Notes under the pieces: model-generated | Databases searched by the model: none | Seen by the model: only the letters and a program-made list of their open reading frames with translations | What the model was told of the DNA's origin: nothing | Translations under genes and position numbers: made by a program | Shown here: positions 23,141-31,663 of the stretch, one piece after another | Layout: the number at the start of each line of letters is the position of its first letter | Position numbering within the stretch: position 1 is the stretch's first letter | From: CAYRVF01 sp964427535 | GTDB lineage: Bacteria; Chloroflexota; Ktedonobacteria; Ktedonobacterales; JADMIN01 | DNA length: 36,169 bases | Direction: 5' to 3' | Assembly (NCBI GenBank): GCA_964427535.1 | Contig: CAYRVF010000045.1 | Location: forward strand, 1-36,169

Positions 23141-24589
23141 ACGTCCAGGCAGAATCGCCTTATCGACTCCAGCGCGGAGCAGCGGCCCGAGCGTGCCTTC
23201 CTCGTGGCCGTCGACACCCAGAGCGAGGATGCCCTCTTTAGCGCCGAGGATTCACTCGACGAGTTGGCTGCGCTGGCTCGCACGGCTGGCGCCGACGTCA
23301 CGGGTCGCCTCATTCAACGGCTGCGCTCACCCACCTCTACCTACTATCTCGGCAAAGGGCGCGTCGAGGAGCTTGCCGAGCGTGCGCGTGACGGGCAATT
23401 CGACCTGGTGCTCGTGGATGACGAGCTCAGCCCGACCCAACAGCGCAACCTCGAGCGCGCGATTGGCACGCGTGTCATTGACCGCACCGCGCTGATCTTG
23501 GACATCTTCGCGATGCACGCGCACACCCGCGAGGGCCAGGTGCAGGTCGAGCTGGCGCTGCTCGAATACCGGCTGCCGCGTCTGGCGGGCAGCGGCCGTG
23601 GTGCTCTCTCGCGCGTCGGTGGCGGCTCGCGCGGCTCAGGCGGTGGCGGAGTCGGCGGCGCGATCGGCGTCCGCGGCCCTGGTGAGACGAAGCTGGAGAT
23701 CGACCGCAGGCGCATCCGCTCGCGCATCGCCGAGCTACGCCGCGAGCTAGAGCAGATTCGCCGCCAGCGCACGCTGCAGCGTCGCCAGCGCAGCGCGGAG
23801 GGCATCCCCGTCGTCGCGGTCGTCGGCTATACCAACGCGGGCAAGTCGACGCTCTTCAATGCGCTCACGTCCTCGGGCGTGCTGGCCGAGAACAAGCTCT
23901 TCGCGACGCTCGACCCCACCACGCGCCAGGTCGTGCTGCCCACCCACCAAAAGGTGCTCTTCACCGACACCGTTGGGTTCATCCAGAAACTGCCGACAGA
24001 CCTCGTCGCAGCCTTCCGGGCGACGCTGGAGGAGGTCGTCGAGGCCGACGTGCTGCTCGAAGTGGTGGACGCCACGCACGAGAACGCCATCGAGCAGAAC
24101 CAGACGGTCGACGACGTGCTCGCCGAGCTGGGCGCGTCCGAGAAGCCGCGTGTGACGGCGCTCAACAAGATCGATCTGCTGACTGATCCCTCCGTGGTGG
24201 ATACCTCGCTCTTCCCCAACGCCGTTGCGGTCTCGGCGCTCACCGGCCAGAACCTTGACGCGCTGATGACGCGCGTCGGAGAGGTGCTGGCACGTGCGAT
24301 GGTGCCGATGCGGGTGCTGCTGCCCTACGATCGCGGCGACCTGCTCGAAGCCTTCCACCGCCGCGGCAGAGTGCGGCGACAATCCAGCGAAGAGAACGGT
24401 ACGCTGGTCGAGGGGTCGGTGCCGGAGTCGGTCGCGGCGGTGTTCGCGCCGTTCCAGCTCGATCTGGCGCCCAGGGGACGCGCGCACCGGGCAACGCGTA
24501 CGGCCCGTGATGGGCGTGCCCCCACCCGCGAGCGCGCCCCCCGCAGCGGCACAGAGAACCCGGAGCTCGCGGCAGCGGAAGCCGAATAG
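23141..24589 (+). CDS. hflX: GTPase HflX (ribosome-splitting factor), apparent ACG start
   Basis: HflX is a GTPase that binds and splits stalled or hibernating 70S ribosomes. The N-terminal HflX domain is seen in LGKGRVEELAERARDGQFDL, DDELSPTQQRNLERAIGTRV and IDRTALILDIFAMHAHTREG. The glycine-rich hinge leads to IGVRGPGETKLEIDRRRI. The G domain has G1 GYTNAGKST, G2/G3 LFATLDPTTR and DTVGFI, and G4 NKID. The C-terminal 55 residues are an Arg/Ala-rich extension. The first beta-strand (RAFLVAV) starts before the only usual start, GTG 23204. Upstream in frame there is no ATG, GTG or TTG, but an ACG at 23141 follows AGGAGG by seven bases. I use that position. The next gene begins 33 bp after the stop. 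Confidence 0.93.
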   Translation, partial: TSRQNRLIDSSAEQRPERAFLVAVDTQSEDALFSAEDSLDELAALARTAGADVTGRLIQRLRSPTSTYYLGKGRVEELAERARDGQFDLVLVDDELSPTQQRNLERAIGTRVIDRTALILDIFAMHAHTREGQVQVELALLEYRLPRLAGSGRGALSRVGGGSRGSGGGGVGGAIGVRGPGETKLEIDRRRIRSRIAELRRELEQIRRQRTLQRRQRSAEGIPVVAVVGYTNAGKSTLFNALTSSGVLAENKLFATLDPTTRQVVLPTHQKVLFTDTVGFIQKLPTDLVAAFRATLEEVVEADVLLEVVDATHENAIEQNQTVDDVLAELGASEKPRVTALNKIDLLTDPSVVDTSLFPNAVAVSALTGQNLDALMTRVGEVLARAMVPMRVLLPYDRGDLLEAFHRRGRVRRQSSEENGTLVEGSVPESVAAVFAPFQLDLAPRGRAHRATRTARDGRAPTRERAPRSGTENPELAAAEAE

Positions 24590-24622
24590 CGAGACGCACG
24601 GCCGAGCGGAAGGGAACGTGAC

Positions 24623-24958
24623 GTGTGGCAGAAGGGACACCGCGACGTGCGCTACCTGTTCATGGCTTTCCACTACCCCAAGCCCGAGTATAGAGACGAC
24701 CTGCTGCGATGGATTGCGCGTGTCAGTGAGGCGCTTCGAGCCCAGTCAGGGCTCCAGGAGCTCGGGGACTTCGACGACGTGGCGAACGGGCGCATCATCG
24801 CCGTCTCGATCTGGGAGAGCGAAGACAGCTTTCGCGCGGGCTGGAAACGCGCGATGGATTCCCTCGGTGAGGAAGCTCCCTACGATCTCTGGGAAACACG
24901 TCTCCCACTCGAAATCTACGGGGCGAAAGAACTCGTGGACACCGGTGAATCGTCGTAG
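24623..24958 (+). CDS. ABM-like (antibiotic biosynthesis monooxygenase fold) small protein
   Basis: A 111-aa protein with the dimeric alpha/beta-barrel pattern: YLFMAFHYPKPEYRDDLLRW, an amphipathic helix, SGLQELGDFDDVANGRIIAV and SIWESEDSFRAGWKRAMDSL. This matches the ABM-type fold, whose members include monooxygenases and many proteins with no known activity. Catalytic residues cannot be assigned. The GTG at 24623 has AAGGGA upstream; ATG 24662 is an alternative that would cut the first strand. It is close behind hflX and likely cotranscribed. Confidence 0.75.
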   Translation: MWQKGHRDVRYLFMAFHYPKPEYRDDLLRWIARVSEALRAQSGLQELGDFDDVANGRIIAVSIWESEDSFRAGWKRAMDSLGEEAPYDLWETRLPLEIYGAKELVDTGESS

Positions 24959-25044
24959 GCGGGTAGACCAGCGACAATGGCGTGCGGAGCTTGCCACGCG
25001 GCTCTTGAGCAGGGAGTGTGTGCCAGGTGGGGGGCGGTGGTTCT

Positions 25045-25341
25045 ATGCGACGTACCGGATGGCTACTGCTGCTGCCAGTCGCGGCGCTTCTAGGTGTCAC
25101 GGCCTGCGTCAGCCACGTCGCGATGACTCACTTTCCCCTCATGCTCGATTGTCGCCGGTTCGCCGTTGGGCTGTCGTACGTCGCACCTGACGGCTCCGCG
25201 CCCCAGCGGCCAACCGGGCCAGGCTGGCTGCGCGCGCTCCAATCCACGCTCGCGCGGCAGGCACGCGACACCCGGCAGCGCTACGCCTCGGGGAGGTCAC
25301 TCCGGCTCCCTGGCGACATCGCGATCGAGATCCGCTGGTAG
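25045..25341 (+). CDS. Small putative lipoprotein, 98 aa
   Basis: The N-terminus is a lipoprotein signal: basic MRRTGW, hydrophobic LLLLPVAALLG and lipobox VTAC with Cys21. The mature part is about 75 residues, basic and without recognised domain. ATG 25045 is preferred over the in-frame GTG 25018 because it gives a proper signal peptide. It lies 86 bp after the ABM-like gene and is followed by a terminator at 25367-25392, so it may close the hflX transcript. Confidence 0.65.
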   Translation: MRRTGWLLLLPVAALLGVTACVSHVAMTHFPLMLDCRRFAVGLSYVAPDGSAPQRPTGPGWLRALQSTLARQARDTRQRYASGRSLRLPGDIAIEIRW

Positions 25342-25366
25342 ATGTGACGGCAGACCAAACACCAAC

Positions 25367-25392
25367 AGGCGCCTCTGTTGAGGCGCCTCTTC
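25367..25392 (+). terminator. Hairpin terminator after the lipoprotein gene
   Basis: AGGCGCCTC (25367-25375) and GAGGCGCCT (25380-25388) form a perfect 9-bp stem with a TGTT loop. A weak T-rich tail (CTTC) follows. It lies between convergent genes. Confidence 0.7.
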
Positions 25393-25433
25393 ATGTTCAG
25401 ATTGAGACGAGTGACGGCGATGGAGCCGCCTGA

Positions 25434-25916
25434 TTACCAGGTAAGCGTCTGGAGCAGGTTGAGCAGCACAGCCAGTCCGACGAGCACGTTGCAGATAATC
25501 AGCGTCCCCATCGCCACGCGGCGGTAGGAGCGCGACAGCTTCGTCACGCCGGCGCTAACGGCGACCACCACGGCCACCTTGTAGGCGATCAGCGCGGAGA
25601 ATCCGTACGTCGCCAGCAGGCGGCTCATCAGCGGGTTGCCCTCGTGCAGTCCGGTGTGCAAGCCGATCCATGTGCTGAGCACATCGCCCACGTTGAGCAG
25701 CACGTAGAGCACGATCCCAATCACCATCGTCAGCGGCAGCGCGACACGGCGGGAGTGACGGGCGGTTGCGTGTACACTCGCGTCGTCTGCCCGCGACACA
25801 CTCGGAGCCGGTGTGGTCCGCACGACGGTCAGCGGCTGGGTCATCTGGGTCTCCCACCAGTGCAGCGCGTCGCGCGCGTGTGAGTCGCTCCGTGACTGTC
25901 CAAGAATCGTGCTCAT
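25434..25916 (-). CDS. DUF5658-like membrane protein, 160 aa
   Basis: A polar N-terminus of about 65 residues is followed by three hydrophobic segments. The first carries LLNVGDVLSTWIGLHTGLHE and the NPLMSRLLATYG segment, the Asp/Thr/Glu-Asn-Pro arrangement typical of DUF5658. The function is unknown. The ATG at 25916 has GAGG nine bases upstream; the in-frame Met at 25964 has none. It is convergent with the hflX cluster across the terminator at 25367. Confidence 0.75.
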   Translation of the reverse strand: MSTILGQSRSDSHARDALHWWETQMTQPLTVVRTTPAPSVSRADDASVHATARHSRRVALPLTMVIGIVLYVLLNVGDVLSTWIGLHTGLHEGNPLMSRLLATYGFSALIAYKVAVVVAVSAGVTKLSRSYRRVAMGTLIICNVLVGLAVLLNLLQTLTW

Positions 25917-26149
25917 CTGTCCGTACCTCGCCTTTTCCTTCTGGCGGGGAGACCGTCGCGCCACCCTGTCTCCGCCCCGCGATCAGCTCCACACATCCCA
26001 CTAGCGCGTTCTGTGCCACATCCCATACAAGGGGCGTGCCACGGGACCGCGATATCGCGCCGTGTGACTCAACACTTCGTTGCGAGACATGCGTTGTGTG
26101 GCTGTCGGTGTGGGAATGGCGGCGTAGACGCACGCGCTGGACAGAGCGA

Positions 26150-26155
26150 TATAAT
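26150..26155 (+). promoter_or_regulatory. Consensus -10 box upstream of the 26188 gene
   Basis: A perfect TATAAT at 26150-26155, with TAGACG at 26125-26130 as a poorly spaced (19 bp) -35 candidate. The leader would be about 27 nt, and the unit probably includes rpiA. Confidence 0.5.
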
Positions 26156-26187
26156 GGAGGGCAACGGCAGAAAGGGGACGCGCGGCG

Positions 26188-26583
26188 ATGTCAGAGCCCG
26201 CGGGGCAGATGCCTGATTTCGATACACAATACAGACCGCTGATGAAAGACGTCTTCGCGGAGATCGTTGCCAAGGCGGTGCGGGAGGGCGCGGACCCCGT
26301 CACGGAGGCGCGCACCTACGCGGAGCGTGGCAAGCCGGACTTCGTGCTCGCCTATCTCATCGTCAGCGGACTGCCAGACGCCGAGAAGCGCGAGATCTTC
26401 GCGCACGCGCACGAACGACGAGCCACGCATATCGAACAGCGCGCGCAACAGTTCAATTCAGAGTTTCACCGCCCATTTCCGTTGCTGCGCACCGAGGCGG
26501 CGAAGGATCGCATCGCGGCCCGCAACGTGCGCGCGGGGCGGGCGATTCAGCCGGGCGCGGGCAAGCACATCCCGCTGATGTAG
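26188..26583 (+). CDS. Uncharacterised protein, 131 aa
   Basis: The family is not recognised. It is soluble and mostly helical, with a long amphipathic central region (YRPLMKDVFAEIVAKAVREG, then DAEKREIFAHAHERRATHIE). The tail is basic and Gly/Ala-rich. The ATG follows AAAGGGG by about 10 bases and lies just after a consensus -10 box. rpiA starts 45 bp after the stop, so cotranscription is likely. Confidence 0.7.
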   Translation: MSEPAGQMPDFDTQYRPLMKDVFAEIVAKAVREGADPVTEARTYAERGKPDFVLAYLIVSGLPDAEKREIFAHAHERRATHIEQRAQQFNSEFHRPFPLLRTEAAKDRIAARNVRAGRAIQPGAGKHIPLM

Positions 26584-26628
26584 CGTGCCTGTGCCGCCTT
26601 CCGCGAGTAGAACAGGAGAGCAAGACCC

Positions 26629-27381
26629 GTGCAGCACGACGGCATCACCACTCCCGAGCAGCAGGCGCAGTGGAAGCTCCAGGCCGCCCGCGCGGCGGTG
26701 GAGGCGATCCCCTCGGGCGCGGTGATCGGGCTGGGCAGCGGCAGCACCGCCGAGCTGATGGTGCGGGCACTGGCCGAGCGCGTGCACGACGGGCTGCGCG
26801 TGACCGGCGTGCCGACCTCCGAGCGCACCAAAGCGCTCGCCTCCTCGTTGGGCATTCCGCTGGCCGAGCTTGACGACGTCGCCTCACTCGATCTGAGTAT
26901 CGACGGCGCGGATGAGGTGACGCTGCCGGATCTCGATCTCGTCAAAGGGCGGGGCGGGGCGCTGCTGCGCGAGAAACTGATCGCCAGCGCGAGCCGCTTT
27001 CGCATCATCATCGTGGATGAGTCGAAGATTGTGCCGGTGCTTGGCGGGCACTACCCCATCCCCATCGAAATTGAGCCGTTTGGCTGGCGACATACCACCG
27101 CGCGGGTGGAAGCGCTGGGCGGGCAGGCGGTGCTGCGCCCGGCCGTCGTCGTCGCCGTCAACGCCGCGTCAGAAGCCGTCGTGCGGACGCCCTACGTCAC
27201 GGACGGTGGCCATTACCTGCTCGACACCACGTTCGGAGCGGTGCGCCAGCCCGCCGAACTCGACGCACGCATCAAAGCGCTGCGCGGTGTCGTGGACCAC
27301 GGCCTCTTCATCGACATGACGGAGCGTGTTTACATCGCGGGCAGCGGCGGCGTGCGGATGATCGAGAAGCCGCGTCCCTGA
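26629..27381 (+). CDS. rpiA: Ribose-5-phosphate isomerase A
   Basis: This enzyme interconverts ribose 5-phosphate and ribulose 5-phosphate in the pentose phosphate pathway. The family signatures are clear: GLGSGSTAELMV, the phosphate-binding TSERTKALA, catalytic SIDGADEVTLPDLDLVKGRG, GALLREKLIA and TDGGHYLLDT. Length (250 aa) is normal with a short extra N-terminus. The GTG start has AGGAGA nine bases upstream. It is the second gene after the 26188 protein. A C/G-rich repeat pair follows the stop. Confidence 0.96.
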   Translation: MQHDGITTPEQQAQWKLQAARAAVEAIPSGAVIGLGSGSTAELMVRALAERVHDGLRVTGVPTSERTKALASSLGIPLAELDDVASLDLSIDGADEVTLPDLDLVKGRGGALLREKLIASASRFRIIIVDESKIVPVLGGHYPIPIEIEPFGWRHTTARVEALGGQAVLRPAVVVAVNAASEAVVRTPYVTDGGHYLLDTTFGAVRQPAELDARIKALRGVVDHGLFIDMTERVYIAGSGGVRMIEKPRP

Positions 27382-27390
27382 AGCGTGCGG

Positions 27391-27520
27391 GTGGCCCCTC
27401 CCCCGCCTAACAGTGAGAGAGGGGAGCCAGACTCGCACGCGGCGCGCAGAGTGCGGTCGCGTCCCTATTCCCCCGCTCTCGGCGTCAGGCGTGGGAGGGG
27501 GTCAGGGGGAGGGGCCGCCT
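27391..27520. repeat. Inverted pair of C/G-rich dispersed repeats (copies 6 and 7)
   Basis: The left end (GGCCCCTCCCCCGCC) and the right end read on the other strand (GGCCCCTCCCCCTGACCCCC) share their first 13 bases. They flank about 50 bp. Each module also has an internal G/C-rich partner. It has the same overall plan as the pair at 15173-15333. Confidence 0.5.
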
Positions 27521-27524
27521 CGGC

Positions 27525-27569
27525 AAAAAAAGACCGTGAGGACCGCCCACCAGCGATAGGTCCTCACGG
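27525..27569 (-). terminator. Intrinsic terminator of the histidine kinase operon (leftward)
   Basis: Read leftward, CCGTGAGGACC (27569-27559) pairs with GGTCCTCACGG (27544-27534), a perfect 11-bp stem with a 14-base loop. TCTTTTTTT follows. It is the clearest intrinsic terminator in the window and lies about 80 bases after the kinase stop. Confidence 0.9.
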
Positions 27570-27649
27570 AGAGAGGGGGAACCTCACGAACGCTCTGATG
27601 CGCAAAATGTATGCCGGACCCAGCGGGCAGAGATAATCGACGGAGCGGA

Positions 27650-30031
27650 TCAGGCCTGCGCGGCGAGGGAGGCGCTCGCCGGCTCCGTCGCATCGAGGCC
27701 CGGCAGCACGTCGTCGCTCGTCACCCAAGGCACACGAATGCTGACTGTCGTGCCTGCTCCCGGCTCAGAGTGGACGGAGAGCGTGCCGCCCACCAGCGCC
27801 ATCAGCGCGCCATGCGTGAGCAAGCCAGTGCGCGTGCCAGGCCGCATGTTGACACCACTGATGTCGCCCGCGGCCTCGCGGAGGCTCTCGTCACGGTCAG
27901 ACGTGGGCAACGACTGCAGCCCCACACCGTCGTCGGCCACCGTGACGGTGACGTAGCGCTCGTCGGCTTCAAGGCGCACCCGCAGGCTGAGATGGCGGTG
28001 CATATCACCCCCGCGCGCATGCCGCCCCGCGTTACGCACCGCCTCCAGCGTCGCGCCCAACAGCAAATCGGCGAGGATCACCGGCAGGCGGTTAGCCCGC
28101 GCGCAGGCATCCTCCGTGGCCTCCCAGTCGAGCTCGTCGAAGGTGCCGCGGAACTCGCCGTCGAGCGCCGAGCGGATCGCGTTCACGATGCCGTGCTCCA
28201 GGTGACGCGGATTGGCCGTGGGCATCGAGCGCATGAGCGCCGCCAGGTCGTGATGCACCTTCCCCAGCTCGCGGACGACCGAGCCAAGGTCTCCGGTGGT
28301 CGTCTCACCCTCACCCGCGGTTGCCACGGCACTTACCGTGGGAACCTCTCCATCCGGCGCACTCGGCGTGCCGGCTATGATCGCGGCGACCGGCGTGCGG
28401 GCGCGTAGCGCTTCGAGCTTGAGCATCGCCAGGTGCAGGCGAGGCAAAATGTCGTCATGCAGCACCCGCCGCGGCAGCGCGGCGCTGAGTTCTGACTCCA
28501 GCCCGCGTTGGCGGGCGAGCGAGGCAACCGCCTGGGCCGCCGCGAACTCACCCACCGCGTCGAGCATACGCTGCCCGCAGGCCCGCGCGATCTCCAGGTC
28601 CGCCGAGGTGTAGCCCGCGCCGTCGGTCCGTGGCCCGAGCACCAGCCGCGCCACGACGCCGCGCTCGTCACTCACGGGCAGCGACCACTCGCGCGCGTCA
28701 TGGACGGCTCTGGGCGCCTTGGGGTCGACGTAGCTCAGCGTCTTGTGCAGACGCCCCGCACTCAGCCAGAGCCGTGCGTGAGACGCGCCGAGCACGTCGC
28801 GGCAGAGGCTGGTGAAGAGTGCTTCGATCGCACGCTCGACCTCCGTTGGGTCCGTCGCCAGCCAGCCGGAATGGCCGCCACCGAGGCTCCCCACAAACGG
28901 ACGGAGCTGCGCGAGTAGCCGGTCGTGCCCGACATACGACTGCCAGGTGAAGAGCGCGTAGGCCGCCGACGCCAGCGCCACCAGCAAGAGCAGATCGGGG
29001 AGCGCCTCGGACTCCACCCCTGCCATCGCCGCCACCACCGTCGCCAGTACGCCCGCCAGCAAGGCGGTGCCGCGCCAGTGACTGAAGTAGCCGCGCTGGG
29101 GCAGCCGCCGCTCCACCAGCACACCCTGCCGCACGACCGCCCAGCCGATTGAGAGGCCCAGCCCTGCCAGCGCGAGCTGCACGATGAGATCGGCGAAGAC
29201 CAGCGGCAGCGGCATATGGCCGGGGAGAGTCCCCGGTACGGGGAGATCGAGCGTGGGCGGCACCGAGCCGAGGGCGCTGCGATGCCGCGCGAAGAGCACC
29301 AGCACGCCGATGATGGCCACGACCGCCCCGGCGACCATCATGCACAGCGAGGCCACCAGCAACGCCGGGCGGGCGCGGCTCCAGGCGTCGCCGGCATCCC
29401 AGAGCAGGCTTGCCTCCCCTGTGCGCGAGCGACCCCGTGCGGCGGACGACGGCAACAACCTGCGCGCGACCAGTGACGCCCAGGGCAGACAGGCGCACGC
29501 CGAGATATAGAGCACGAATGCCAGCCCCAACGCGGGGAGCCGCGGCGAGATGGCGGCGAGCGCCTGCTGCCCGCCGCGCAGTCGTAGCGCAGTGTTGAGC
29601 AGGCGGATAAAGTCCCCATAGTCCGCGATGGCCGACCAGCAATAGATGGCGAGCAGGGCAGTCACCACGCCCGCGCCGCCGACGAGCAACAGGGCGGGCT
29701 TACGCAGACGCCGCCACGCCCCCGCCAGCCCGGCGTAGTGGACACCCATCGCCGCCCACAACGCGGGTGCGACAAATGCAGGCAACCACGAGAGCCGCCA
29801 CCAGAAATCCGTCGCCGATGCCGCATTCGGCACCCCTGCGCCGACGAGCGCGCCATGGCAGAGAAAGAAGAGTCCGCCGCTGAGCAGGCCGAGTCCACCT
29901 ACCCACGTCATGTTGCTGCGCCGGTTGCCAAGCAGCAGCACGCTCAACCCCAGCCACGAGTAGGTGATAAGGCTGAAGACGGAGAGCGCGATGGCGGCCA
30001 GGGCCAGCGCCGTCTGCACGAGGGTCTGCAT
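27650..30031 (-). CDS. Membrane sensor histidine kinase, HisKA_3 (HDxxLP) type
   Basis: The N-terminal half (residues 1-360) has about nine hydrophobic helices with little outside the membrane. A cytoplasmic GAF-like region follows at about 390-510. The phosphorylated helix carries RRVLHDDILPRLHLAMLK (His525), the H-box of NarL/LuxR-type kinase partners. The ATPase domain has the N box EAVRNAGRHA, VTVADDGVG and GLLTHGALMALVGGTLSV. It starts eight bases after the stop of the LuxR-type regulator, with AGGG before the ATG, so the two form an operon with the regulator first. It ends at the terminator 27525-27569. The signal is probably membrane-associated but cannot be named. Confidence 0.9.
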   Translation of the reverse strand: MQTLVQTALALAAIALSVFSLITYSWLGLSVLLLGNRRSNMTWVGGLGLLSGGLFFLCHGALVGAGVPNAASATDFWWRLSWLPAFVAPALWAAMGVHYAGLAGAWRRLRKPALLLVGGAGVVTALLAIYCWSAIADYGDFIRLLNTALRLRGGQQALAAISPRLPALGLAFVLYISACACLPWASLVARRLLPSSAARGRSRTGEASLLWDAGDAWSRARPALLVASLCMMVAGAVVAIIGVLVLFARHRSALGSVPPTLDLPVPGTLPGHMPLPLVFADLIVQLALAGLGLSIGWAVVRQGVLVERRLPQRGYFSHWRGTALLAGVLATVVAAMAGVESEALPDLLLLVALASAAYALFTWQSYVGHDRLLAQLRPFVGSLGGGHSGWLATDPTEVERAIEALFTSLCRDVLGASHARLWLSAGRLHKTLSYVDPKAPRAVHDAREWSLPVSDERGVVARLVLGPRTDGAGYTSADLEIARACGQRMLDAVGEFAAAQAVASLARQRGLESELSAALPRRVLHDDILPRLHLAMLKLEALRARTPVAAIIAGTPSAPDGEVPTVSAVATAGEGETTTGDLGSVVRELGKVHHDLAALMRSMPTANPRHLEHGIVNAIRSALDGEFRGTFDELDWEATEDACARANRLPVILADLLLGATLEAVRNAGRHARGGDMHRHLSLRVRLEADERYVTVTVADDGVGLQSLPTSDRDESLREAAGDISGVNMRPGTRTGLLTHGALMALVGGTLSVHSEPGAGTTVSIRVPWVTSDDVLPGLDATEPASASLAAQA

Positions 30032-30039
30032 CGTCGTCC

Positions 30040-30819
30040 CTACCGCCCTTCAGCGTCGTCCTCGGGGAATAGAGGCGACCACTCGCCCCGCCGATCGGGC
30101 ACCAGCGCGTTGCCGTTCTCATCCCACGTGATAGGGCGGTCGTAGAGGTAGATCAGCGCGGCGCGTGCCCGAGCCACCTTCTCATCGGTCGTGCTCTCGC
30201 TGAGGCGCCAGGCGTCATAGATGCGGCCGTTGGTGCGGCTGACGGCGCGGGCGTCGCGGAGATTGAGCCGCGCGGCAATCTGCTCGTTGGTCAACCCCTG
30301 CGCCAGCAGCTCGGCCACACGCAGCTCGTTCGGTTCCAGCAGCATGCGCGGCGAGGCTTCATCGCGCTCGCGCACCTCATCCACGCGATCCTCGATCTCG
30401 GGATCGATGAGGCTGCGCCCGGCGATGGCATCACGTAGCAGCGGAATCAGCATCGACGGGAGCAGGTAATTGCTCTTGCGGACGTAGGCGTAGTGGCTCA
30501 GGATGCCCGCCGAGCGGAACTCGCGGAAGTAGGCGTCGTCGTCCTGGTTGGAGTAGAACACCACCGGGAAGCGCGGCCGCTCGCGCCGGATGGCGACCGC
30601 CGCGCCGACACCACTTGCCGACGCCGCGCCGAGCTCTGGGTCGCGCAACTCGATATCCATCAGCGCGACCTCAGCCTCGGGATGCGCCTCCACCTCGGCA
30701 ATCGCCTGGCGCGCTGTTGCTGCCTGCGCCACCACTCGCACCTCGCCGGTGGCCTCCAGCCCTTCGCGCAGCGCCTGCCGCACCGATGTATGATCTTCGA
30801 CCAGCACAATTCGTATCAT
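30040..30819 (-). CDS. Response regulator with NarL/LuxR-like HTH
   Basis: The receiver domain has E8/D9, phospho-acceptor D55 (ALMDIELRD), S90 and K115 (YVRKSN). Between D55 and the next helix is an extra loop of roughly 10 residues (PELGAASASG). The helix-turn-helix at about 165-210 reads LEPNELRVAELLAQGLTNEQ then IAARLNLRDARAVSRTNGRI. A 50-residue C-terminal extension containing WDENGNALVP follows and is unusual for the family. ATG 30819 gives a normal N-terminus. It is the first gene of the operon with the kinase at 27650-30031, which is its likely phosphodonor. Confidence 0.88.
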   Translation of the reverse strand: MIRIVLVEDHTSVRQALREGLEATGEVRVVAQAATARQAIAEVEAHPEAEVALMDIELRDPELGAASASGVGAAVAIRRERPRFPVVFYSNQDDDAYFREFRSAGILSHYAYVRKSNYLLPSMLIPLLRDAIAGRSLIDPEIEDRVDEVRERDEASPRMLLEPNELRVAELLAQGLTNEQIAARLNLRDARAVSRTNGRIYDAWRLSESTTDEKVARARAALIYLYDRPITWDENGNALVPDRRGEWSPLFPEDDAEGR

Positions 30820-31201
30820 TAGCGCCGCGCTCCCACTCGCACGCACTCTTCTGGCCCACGGTACATCTCTGGCTGTTCGGGCTCTCCCCGTCTGCCTCTC
30901 CGAAGTCCTGGCGAGGCGGCAGCCATGGACTCCCGCGCACGATGAACAGCGCGGGAATCCGCACCTCTCAACGTGGCACAATTGCTGCATTATGTCAAAA
31001 CTTGGGTTCTACACCTGTTGCATGTGATGGTAGTGTAGACTAGACGGCGCGTGCGCGTCTCACACGTACGTGACGGCCTGTGGTAGTCTAAGTGCAAGCC
31101 GTTCGGTGGTTATTCGGCGTACAGTCGCGACAGATGGACGCGGTGCGCGGATACCACCGTCCCCATGCGTTCGTCCTAGACCTACGGAGGCATACAAGGG
31201 C
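30820..31201. other. Gene-free divergent region
   Basis: This separates the leftward regulator-kinase operon from a rightward small membrane protein. I see no gene, repeat or convincing promoter pair. A TTGACA reading leftward at about 30995 has no good -10. Confidence 0.5.
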
Positions 31202-31396
31202 ATGGATCAAGTCGTACCGGTCATCATCGTCGTCGCTTTTTGGGCAGTCGTCTTCTGTTTCTGTTTCTGGTTCTTCACGCGCTCCCTGCGCGCACCCACC
31301 GAGGGCGAGCACGACGCTGAGCTCGAGTCGCAGCATGAGGCCGAGACCAGCGCCGTCGGTGGCGACGAGCACCCCACGCCGCACGCAGCGCACTAG
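31202..31396 (+). CDS. Single-pass small membrane protein, 64 aa
   Basis: One hydrophobic helix (VVPVIIVVAFWAVVFCFCFW, residues 4-23) is followed by FTRSLRAP and an acidic His/Glu-rich tail. The ATG is preceded by GGAGG (11 bases away) and AAGGG. It could be a small regulatory membrane peptide. No family is recognised. Confidence 0.55.
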   Translation: MDQVVPVIIVVAFWAVVFCFCFWFFTRSLRAPTEGEHDAELESQHEAETSAVGGDEHPTPHAAH

Positions 31397-31462
31397 CTGC
31401 TCACCCCACAACCTTTGCGTGTTGGTGTGCGACCGCCCCTGTTCATACATCGCATTACACTA

Positions 31463-31468
31463 TATACT
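31463..31468 (+). promoter_or_regulatory. -10 box and nearby inverted repeat before the MarR gene
   Basis: TATACT (31463-31468) with a poor -35 (TGTTCA, 17 bp upstream). ACTGG (31466-31470) and CCAGT (about 31481-31485) overlap and follow it as an inverted repeat. Autoregulation by MarR at such a site would be usual for the family but is not shown. Confidence 0.35.
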
Positions 31469-31663
31469 GGGCTGAAGATATCCAGTGGTGGGGACACGCT
31501 CCTCCATGAGAGTGAGCATTCCGCCGCGTCGTGCCGATGTTGAACAGTGGAGACATATTCCCCCTGCACGCGGGGGAGCGCAGACGACTCACTGGCGCCG
31601 CTTACCAGTATGTGTTGTGCGTAGCGGGCTGGTTGTGATCGCGCGCTTGCGAAGGAGCATCTG

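Noticed and set aside
27611..28408. Plus-strand frame of 265 codons opposite the histidine kinase
   Set aside because: The minus-strand frame carries the intact ATPase motifs of the kinase, and the plus frame has none.
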